A DNA stretch of 6,593 bases from Desulfurococcales archaeon. GTDB lineage: Archaea > Thermoproteota > Thermoprotei_A > Sulfolobales > Desulfurococcaceae. Shown here piece by piece: positions 1-5,289 of this stretch (position 1 is the stretch's first letter; each line of letters starts with the position of its first letter). A program made the translations under genes and the position numbers. The notes under the pieces are model-generated. The model searched no databases. It saw nothing but the letters and a program-made list of their open reading frames with translations, and was not told where the DNA came from. The stretch covers positions 1-6,593 of the forward strand of contig WAON01000055.1 of assembly GCA_015521265.1 (NCBI GenBank), read 5' to 3'.

Positions 1-2
1 CC

Positions 3-623
3 CTTACAAGATACGAAGCAGTAACAAATATATTCACAGCAAGAATACTCAGAGGAGTTTCCCCAAAAGACTCCTCATACATTATTATTAAAACCAGTAA
101 CGAAAGCGAATACATGAATATCGCAGAAAAGATCACGAGGCGAAGCATCCCGGAGAAAAGTATTATAGAAAAAATACTTTACTACGCAGTCTCTAGAAAT
201 GGTAGAAACTATTTATTAAAACAATACCCAACGCCGATAGATGTATTCATAGCTCGCCTAGGTGTATCTAGAACTATAATGTATTTCGTTATAAGCATAC
301 TATTATCACTATCCATAATCGGCGTCGTATATACTGGTAATACTATAGTTTATACACATAACTATTTATCGAGAATACTCGAGTACATAGGCGTCGATAA
401 CTTAATCTTAAAAACATCTATCGTAACGACTGCTCTTATAACCGTAACATTATCATGGATAACGTCAATTGTAGTAATAGCTTTACTAAAAGACTATATA
501 AGCATAAGCTTCTTCGGATATCCTCTTCATCCCGAAGTATTTATGCCGGCAATGCTTGGCTTACTCTTCATGGTATCATTATCACTTATAATTGGTGTAG
601 TTACGGGGAAGGCTGGTGGATAA
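3..623 (+). CDS. C-terminal part of a probable FtsX/MacB-type ABC transporter permease (5' end outside window)
   Basis: The reading frame is open without a stop from base 3, so the ATG at 114 is internal; the 37 residues before it (LTRYEAVTNI...) are continuous with the rest and look coding. 206 residues are visible. Residues 1 to about 88 are mostly hydrophilic and would be the end of an extracytoplasmic domain, with a β-strand-like stretch SYIIIKTSNESEY followed by helix. Three membrane segments follow, at about 89-113, 139-162 and 179-201. A basic loop at about 114-137 with the motif RILEYIGVD sits where FtsX/MacB permeases carry their 'RxxEIGxLRAxGAS' loop. Large outer domain, one segment, cytoplasmic loop, then two segments is the known C-terminal half of FtsX-like permeases. 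Two genes downstream lies an ATPase of exactly the class that serves such permeases. The stop overlaps the next start by 8 bases. The family is inferred from topology and loop, not a strong signature; another polytopic protein is possible. Confidence 0.6.
   Translation, partial: LTRYEAVTNIFTARILRGVSPKDSSYIIIKTSNESEYMNIAEKITRRSIPEKSIIEKILYYAVSRNGRNYLLKQYPTPIDVFIARLGVSRTIMYFVISILLSLSIIGVVYTGNTIVYTHNYLSRILEYIGVDNLILKTSIVTTALITVTLSWITSIVVIALLKDYISISFFGYPLHPEVFMPAMLGLLFMVSLSLIIGVVTGKAGG
605..612 (+). promoter_or_regulatory. Ribosome binding site inside the first gene, deciding the GTG start at 616
   Basis: The purine run GGGGAAGG lies a few bases before the GTG at 616, within the last codons of the upstream gene. 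It supports the GTG as the start and implies coupled translation of the two genes. Confidence 0.5.
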
Positions 624-2181
624 GGTATTATTGATACTTGTGATAATACTAGTCTTATCAATAACAGCTAGGCTAACACCAACATTAGCATCGCAAACAG
701 TTTTCTCCCTGGATACGTGGCCGTTGATAAGAGATACAGAAGTAGTATTGAGGGAAGGTGCTAACATATATAATGGGAGGAGTCTAAGCGGGTATCATAA
801 TCATTGGCCCGGCATTATATTATTTGTACTAGTGCTTTCACAGTTAACAGGCATCGATCCTGAGACGCTATATGCGTTACCTATGACAGTTACACTATCA
901 TTTATACTAGTAGTTTCCATCCTAGTATTCCTTAAAAACAACAAAATAACTCCACGAATAAAAATATTAACGACCATAGCAATGCTATCATTTCCATCGC
1001 TCCTAGTATTTACTAGTGCCCCGCTCAAGGAAGTATATTCGCTTCCATTATTCCTACTAATTCTAAGCTACGTCCTAAACCATGAAAATCAGGAGAGGTA
1101 TGAGCTTGTAATTCTTATTGTAATGTTTCTAGGCATGGTGATTTCGCATAATTTATCGCCATATATCCTTATAGGATCTATGATAACCATGCTGTTCTAC
1201 TCTTACTCGAACTGGTTGAAGAAAGGCTTGAATAAATCAGTGGTTAAAACCGAGTTATTAGTATTTCTCGCTGCGTCAGTTGTTATTTATGTATTATACA
1301 ATATTGCTCAATATAACGCATTTGTTAGACTCGGAGCAGCCGATATACTAACACCAAGCAGAATAACTATTTTCATCATTGTTTTTAGCTTATTCTACTT
1401 AACGCTTTTCCTGGTAAATATTGGTAGATTATTAAAAACACTAATAATAGTGTTAATAATGTCACTAGTAATACTATTAGCAATGACAGGTAATGTGTCA
1501 AAAATAGTTCCAGGATTAAATTATCCGCTGAGTATAAGCGGTTTACTTATAAGCATTACATTATTTATAGGATTATTATTAGCGGTTTTTCCGGGAGAAG
1601 AGGATCAGAGAATAACTTATTCTTTCTCGATACTCTTCTTCATAACCTTAAATATTGTATATATACTGTTGTTCGCCCCCCTGTTATCCACAATCCTTCA
1701 TAGATTTCTAAACTACTTAATTATACCAATAACATTATCATCGATCTACCTGGCTAAAAAGACACTCACTGTTCGGTTCCTACTATTTATATTTCTAGCA
1801 TTATCTATCACAGCGTCAACAATATTAATTTATGAAACAGTAACAGATGAAACACCACTAACATATCACTGGTACTACACACAACCAGAAGTCTATGGCC
1901 TAAAAGAAATAGAACACTACTTATCCGAAAATTTTACAGTTGTAGGCGACGACAAGATAACCTATTATTTTACCGACATACAGAGAACTAGTACTAGCGA
2001 ATTATTAGGTTTTCTAGCTGGTAATAGATTAAATAGTGGTGAATTACTCGTAGTGTATAATGATAATTATAAGTATGGCTTTGTAGTTAATACAAATATA
2101 TACAAGGTATACATTCATAACAAAACAATTCAAATACAAAAGATATATTCGAATAATAAACTCGAGGCATATACGCAGTGA
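616..2181 (+). CDS. Polytopic membrane protein, GT-C glycosyltransferase-like
   Basis: This 521-residue protein starts at GTG, directly with a membrane segment (residues 3-20), and has about 13-14 predicted segments up to about residue 405, followed by a soluble tail of about 115 residues (407-521) that should lie outside. The first outer loop holds acidic residues in FSLDTWPLIRDTE (30-42; Asp33 and Asp40), the place where GT-C enzymes such as AglB and PMT carry a metal/lipid-phosphate-binding acid. Other polar islands amid hydrophobic sequence are APLKEVY (135-141), ISHNLSP (176-182, His178) and LHRFLNY (361-367). The tail ends in KIYSNNKLEAY, like the endings of many archaeal GT-C-like proteins. 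Such enzymes transfer sugar from a lipid carrier to an acceptor; donor and acceptor cannot be told here. It overlaps the upstream gene by 8 bases and the downstream ATPase gene by 4, so it is co-translated with an ABC transporter. It could instead be a non-catalytic transporter subunit. Confidence 0.55.
   Translation: MDKVLLILVIILVLSITARLTPTLASQTVFSLDTWPLIRDTEVVLREGANIYNGRSLSGYHNHWPGIILFVLVLSQLTGIDPETLYALPMTVTLSFILVVSILVFLKNNKITPRIKILTTIAMLSFPSLLVFTSAPLKEVYSLPLFLLILSYVLNHENQERYELVILIVMFLGMVISHNLSPYILIGSMITMLFYSYSNWLKKGLNKSVVKTELLVFLAASVVIYVLYNIAQYNAFVRLGAADILTPSRITIFIIVFSLFYLTLFLVNIGRLLKTLIIVLIMSLVILLAMTGNVSKIVPGLNYPLSISGLLISITLFIGLLLAVFPGEEDQRITYSFSILFFITLNIVYILLFAPLLSTILHRFLNYLIIPITLSSIYLAKKTLTVRFLLFIFLALSITASTILIYETVTDETPLTYHWYYTQPEVYGLKEIEHYLSENFTVVGDDKITYYFTDIQRTSTSELLGFLAGNRLNSGELLVVYNDNYKYGFVVNTNIYKVYIHNKTIQIQKIYSNNKLEAYTQ
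2164..2167 (+). promoter_or_regulatory. Ribosome binding site for the ABC ATPase gene
   Basis: GAGG lies 10 bases upstream of the GTG at 2178, within the end of the preceding gene. The in-frame ATG at 2193 has no comparable site before it, so the GTG is the better start. Confidence 0.45.
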
Positions 2182-2846
2182 AAGAATCAATAATGCAACT
2201 GATAAACGTTGAATATCAGAGGGGCCGAGACATTATATTGAAGAATATTAACCTAAACATAAAAACTGGAGAAATAATTCTAGTTAGAGGAAGGAGCGGA
2301 GTTGGTAAAACAACCCTTGCAAATATTACTGCATTAATATTGAAGCCTACCAAGGGTAGCATATCTTTCATGAATAAAAGCATCCCTGGATTACCCGATA
2401 GGGAAAGGAATAGTATGAGGCTAAACTACATAGGCTACATCGATCAGGAGTATAGACTGATTAATGAAATTACTGTTAAGGAAAACATCCTACTAGCAGC
2501 AATACTTAAAGGGATTGATCGAGGCAAGGCTTTGAAGAAACTTTATGAATTATCGGAGAAGATAGGGATAAAAAGTCTATTAGACAAATATCCCAGCGAG
2601 CTAAGCGGTGGTCAGCGACAGAGAGCTGTTATCTTGAGGGCTCTGATAAAAGACCCCATTCTCATTATTGCTGATGAACCATATTCAAGCCTTGACGATG
2701 AAACAATTGGGATTGTGGAAGAGTTGTTTAGGGAATATATCGATGGAACCCGGTCAGGCGTCCTAATTACAACTACCGACCTATTAGGAAAGTATAGTGT
2801 CGATAAAGAATTCTTACTAGAAAAAAGCATTTTAAGAAGTATGTAG
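2178..2846 (+). CDS. ABC transporter ATP-binding protein, LolD/MacB/FtsE type, with an altered H-loop
   Basis: This 222-residue protein is the usual length for a stand-alone LolD/FtsE-class nucleotide-binding subunit, and acts as a dimer on the cytoplasmic face. Motifs in order: A-loop region with Tyr13; Walker A GRSGVGKT (38-45); Q-loop Gln90 in YIDQEYRLI; ABC signature LSGGQRQR (142-149), the strong form typical of MacB/LolD/FtsE; Walker B ILIIADEP (161-168) with catalytic Glu167; D-loop SSLD (170-173). The expected switch histidine is absent: the strand after the D-loop reads VLITTTDLL, with Thr200 where this family has the His of 'THD'. The start is GTG, overlapping the upstream stop by 4 bases. 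The upstream FtsX-like permease is the likely partner, so the complex would be a mechanotransmission or extraction type transporter rather than a classic importer. Substrate unknown. The 3' end overlaps the opposing gene by 15 bases. Confidence 0.93.
   Translation: MKESIMQLINVEYQRGRDIILKNINLNIKTGEIILVRGRSGVGKTTLANITALILKPTKGSISFMNKSIPGLPDRERNSMRLNYIGYIDQEYRLINEITVKENILLAAILKGIDRGKALKKLYELSEKIGIKSLLDKYPSELSGGQRQRAVILRALIKDPILIIADEPYSSLDDETIGIVEELFREYIDGTRSGVLITTTDLLGKYSVDKEFLLEKSILRSM
2821..2826 (-). terminator. Possible oligo-T terminator for the - strand operon
   Basis: On the - strand the stop codon TAA (2834-2832) is followed after five bases by a run of six T. Archaeal intrinsic termination commonly uses such short T tracts without a hairpin. 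The tract lies inside the coding region of the opposing ABC ATPase gene. The call rests on position and base run alone. Confidence 0.35.
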
Positions 2847-4577
2847 TCTAAGTTGTTTCCATAAAGTCCTGAAATACTTCTGAAGCATTGAGAGGTTAAC
2901 TCTATGATTTGAATATCTATATTCCTCGTACAGCGTGATCATGCTCCAGAGAACACTCCTAGCTTCAAGGCTTAACTCATTGCTTACCCTACTATAGTAT
3001 TCTCTCAGAGTCTCCCATGGTTGAATACGTGTTTTTAAAAGCATCTCAAGACGGGGTAGCAGTTCCTCAACTAGCTTCTTGCTTTTAACTATAGGAGTTA
3101 TAGTTTCAATGTAGAGTTTCAATAGTAATAGCCTGTTCTTATCGCTAACGATTAATAGTAGATAGGATAATAACCCGGCTATCATAGCAGTCATTGGGAG
3201 GTTTAAGACATACACTGTAAACAAGCCGGTATAGGTATCATACGTCTTATTTGACGGTATAAGCATTATCTTCACATGGTAATTACTAATTGTTAGAGCC
3301 CATGGTAGTTTTAAGTTAACGGTTCCAGTCTTATCAATAGTGCCGTTATAGATTAACTCATCACCAATATAAACTCGTAATATCCCACGCGTATTAGTAG
3401 TAACTGATATTATCATGTCATAGGGTGGAGCTAGTATGAGGTCGGGCATTATCGTTTTTACGTCGGCTGGGACCCCGGTGACGGCTAGGGCTTTACTGTA
3501 TCCAACACTAATGTATCTACCATAAGGGTCTACATGTATGAATAAAGTATGAATCCCCCTAGATACCTTTTGGAACGGGATAGTATACTTATGCAAGCCG
3601 GGGTAAATCGTGATCATCGATAAATAGTGCTCTTCATCTACGACATCAATATACAGTGTAGCATTAAGCGGATAGATCGCCTTAGAATAAATCCTTAAAG
3701 TTAAGTTTCCGCCTGGTCTAACAATTGCGGGTATGTCGAAGAAAATTAATGGTTCTTCGAAAACATAAAGACTTCGATTAATCGTAAATCCTCGAACAGT
3801 CTTGTTTTCAGCTATTATTTCGACTAGTGCAGTGAATACAATCGTTCTGGGCATACTAATAGTTTTCTCGGTTCCAGGCACACTGATACTTATAGGGAAA
3901 ACAAGCTTACCATTGCGGGCTTCTAGATTACTTGCCGTATAAGTTGATCTGCCTCTATAGAATCCAGCCGTAACTGATAGCGTAATATTCAATTGTTTTA
4001 TTGTAGTAGTATTTGCTTCTACGATGAGTTTACCAGTTATGGTAGTTCCAGGAATTACTTCTGGTGGTACGATTAATTTAGATACTATGTATTTCCCACC
4101 GATCTTATTGAAAGCAAGTACTACAGTATACTCGATCCTCTCCATTAAGGTATTCTTTATAAATAGTAGCTGCTTTCGTAGTATATATCCAGTCGCTTTA
4201 TCCGGTACCATACTTGTCATGGAATATATGTATCCTTCAAGGATTTTGTCAAGCCTAAACCTCAACCGATAAAGCTCGTAGACGTCTTCCCTCGTATAGT
4301 TTCCACTAGATATCTTATAGAGAAGCCTAGATACATCATATAGATAAGTATATAGGAGCTTATTGCTAAGTTTTATTCTTCCCGGAAGATCGAAATTCAT
4401 TGCTATTATTGATCTATTCATTGCTAATAAATATTCTTCATTTAAAATATTATTCAATACATCCTTCAAGTATACAAGGTAAGGACCCGGATCTATTTCA
4501 TAATTAGCCAAACCTGAGGAGATCGAGATCAATGCTAACAGCAATATTAGGATTGAGTATGTCTTTAAGTTCTTCAT
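2832..4577 (-). CDS. Sequon-rich membrane-anchored surface protein with DUF4129-like cytoplasmic tail
   Basis: 581 residues. The N-terminus MKNLKTYSILILLLALISIS is a typical signal peptide or signal anchor. Residues of about 30-165 look mainly helical. Residues of about 165-455 are β-rich, with patterns such as VPPEVIPGTTITGKLIVEAN and VRPGGNLTLRIYS suggesting several Ig-like or CARDB-like β-sandwich domains. A membrane segment follows at about 458-477, then a basic cytoplasmic tail. Residues of about 515-575 (TRIQPWETLREYY ... ITLYEEYRYS) resemble the DUF4129 domain: a helix beginning at a Pro-Trp-Glu-Thr motif and ending in a 'YExxRYS' motif. DUF4129 is often found at the end of membrane transglutaminase-like proteins, but no transglutaminase Cys-His-Asp core is visible here. 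About ten N-x-S/T sequons fall in the outer part, fitting an N-glycosylated surface protein. The ATG start follows the upstream stop by 4 bases, with GGGGGT 8 bases before it. Function unknown; a sensory or scaffolding envelope protein is plausible. Confidence 0.8.
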   Translation of the reverse strand: MKNLKTYSILILLLALISISSGLANYEIDPGPYLVYLKDVLNNILNEEYLLAMNRSIIAMNFDLPGRIKLSNKLLYTYLYDVSRLLYKISSGNYTREDVYELYRLRFRLDKILEGYIYSMTSMVPDKATGYILRKQLLFIKNTLMERIEYTVVLAFNKIGGKYIVSKLIVPPEVIPGTTITGKLIVEANTTTIKQLNITLSVTAGFYRGRSTYTASNLEARNGKLVFPISISVPGTEKTISMPRTIVFTALVEIIAENKTVRGFTINRSLYVFEEPLIFFDIPAIVRPGGNLTLRIYSKAIYPLNATLYIDVVDEEHYLSMITIYPGLHKYTIPFQKVSRGIHTLFIHVDPYGRYISVGYSKALAVTGVPADVKTIMPDLILAPPYDMIISVTTNTRGILRVYIGDELIYNGTIDKTGTVNLKLPWALTISNYHVKIMLIPSNKTYDTYTGLFTVYVLNLPMTAMIAGLLSYLLLIVSDKNRLLLLKLYIETITPIVKSKKLVEELLPRLEMLLKTRIQPWETLREYYSRVSNELSLEARSVLWSMITLYEEYRYSNHRVNLSMLQKYFRTLWKQLRLHTS

Positions 4578-4581
4578 ACCA

Positions 4582-5211
4582 TTAAACCCCCTGGAAAATT
4601 TGTATACTGATAGTGTAAAGTAGCCTTACCCCAGTGTCTATCGAGAATGATAGGATATTTTCCTTTATCCATGGATAGATAAGTGTAGTTGCTAGTGGTA
4701 TTAATACTAGTCTTAACGGTAGCCCTAGGCTTAGGAGTATTAGTAACTTAATTACTAGCATATCGGAATATGTTCTAGTAACGATTACTGTTTTCGAACC
4801 ATAGTATTCAGCTAATGGCCCAATCACAATCCATAATACATACCATACATGTAGGAATAAACCCACTAAGCCGGATACAAGTAACACTAATAAATATATT
4901 ACTGCTTGGTTCTCATTAGCATGGATCACCTGGGTTGTATATAGGGAAGAGATGATGAACAGTATCAAGTACTGTATCAATAATATAATGCTCCCATCGA
5001 GAAAACCGTTGAGGAGAAGGCCTATAAGGACTATACCGGGTAGCATCCAGTATCTTTCACTCAAATTTAGAATGTGTGATATGGTAAATGCTATGCTCAT
5101 GACAAATAAAACATAAATTATTCCCAAACCACTGTTAACGCCGGGTATGTAGGGAACTATTAGTGAAGTAAGAGTCAATACCATTATTAATGAATTAAAG
5201 CTTTTTATCAA
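4582..5211 (-). CDS. Polytopic membrane protein of unknown family
   Basis: I do not recognise the family. The 209 residues form about six hydrophobic segments, roughly at 7-22, 28-47, 57-68, 74-96, 104-131 and 152-178, with a last hydrophobic stretch near 196-207. Short polar loops include NLSERYWM (49-56), IHANENQ (96-102) and AEYYGSKTVIVTRTYSD (134-150). No catalytic motif stands out. The start is TTG at 5211: GAGGTT precedes it by 9 bases, and the nearby ATG at 5216 is in another frame and hits a stop after one codon. The next in-frame ATG (residue 10) would cut into the first membrane segment. It is the first gene of a two-gene operon, 4 bases ahead of the DUF4129-like protein gene, so the two products probably work together in the membrane. 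Confidence 0.75.
   Translation of the reverse strand: MIKSFNSLIMVLTLTSLIVPYIPGVNSGLGIIYVLFVMSIAFTISHILNLSERYWMLPGIVLIGLLLNGFLDGSIILLIQYLILFIISSLYTTQVIHANENQAVIYLLVLLVSGLVGLFLHVWYVLWIVIGPLAEYYGSKTVIVTRTYSDMLVIKLLILLSLGLPLRLVLIPLATTLIYPWIKENILSFSIDTGVRLLYTISIQIFQGV
4586..4591 (-). promoter_or_regulatory. Ribosome binding site for the DUF4129-like protein gene
   Basis: On the - strand GGGGGT overlaps the last codons of the upstream gene and stands 8 bases before the ATG at 4577. It supports that start and coupled translation of the pair. Confidence 0.45.
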
Positions 5212-5221
5212 TACATATGTA
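5212..5221. repeat. 10-base perfect palindrome in the leader of the - strand operon
   Basis: TACATATGTA reads the same on both strands. It fills the gap between GAGGTT (5226-5221) and the TTG start (5211-5209), overlapping the site by one base. It could be an operator half-site or simply a chance AT-rich palindrome. Confidence 0.3.
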
Positions 5222-5226
5222 ACCTC
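5221..5226 (-). promoter_or_regulatory. Ribosome binding site deciding the TTG start at 5211
   Basis: GAGGTT on the - strand lies 9 bases before the TTG. No in-frame ATG or GTG exists nearby, so this site is the main reason for choosing the TTG. Confidence 0.55.
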
Positions 5227-5246
5227 TAGGAACTTGTTGGGGGTAG

Positions 5247-5256
5247 TATATTAAAA
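5247..5256. promoter_or_regulatory. Candidate TATA element(s) of a divergent promoter
   Basis: The 78 bases between the two divergent genes contain TATATTAAAA (TTTTAATATA on the - strand). Archaeal TATA boxes sit about 25 bases before the transcription start. That places starts near 5276 for the archaeosortase gene (leader of only about 14 bases, with no clear ribosome site) and near 5226-5228 for the - strand operon (short leader that just includes GAGGTT). A second AT-rich stretch, CATATATT at 5259-5266, could serve instead for either direction. The 7-base word GTAGTAT occurs at 5243-5249 and again at 5271-5277. Element assignment is by composition and spacing only. Confidence 0.4.
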
Positions 5257-5289
5257 CGCATATATTCATTGTAGTATTGGTTGGAAAAT

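Noticed and set aside
114..116. ATG at 114 as the start of the first gene
   Set aside because: The frame is open to base 3 with protein-like sequence, and no ribosome site precedes the ATG. The gene is cut by the window edge.
582..767. Small - strand frame of 61 codons
   Set aside because: It lies across the junction of two well-supported + strand genes, is hydrophilic low-complexity in character and has no site or neighbours to support it.
801..1028. - strand frame of 75 codons
   Set aside because: Antisense shadow of the GT-C-like gene, with no start signal and no family features.
2612..2830. - strand frame of 72 codons
   Set aside because: Lies opposite the Walker B and D-loop region of the ABC ATPase, whose motifs show the + strand is the coding one.
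2835..2881. 8-base inverted repeat AGAAGTAT / ATACTTCT with a 31-base loop near the convergent stops
   Set aside because: Short arms, long loop, and inside coding sequence. It is of a size expected by chance in AT-rich DNA, and archaeal termination rarely depends on hairpins.
4024..4272. + strand frame of 82 codons
   Set aside because: Antisense to the β-rich part of the DUF4129-like gene. No ribosome site and no recognisable protein.
2832..4577. Transglutaminase-like enzyme
   Set aside because: DUF4129-like tails often end such enzymes, but no Cys-His-Asp transglutaminase core is visible in the outer region of this protein.
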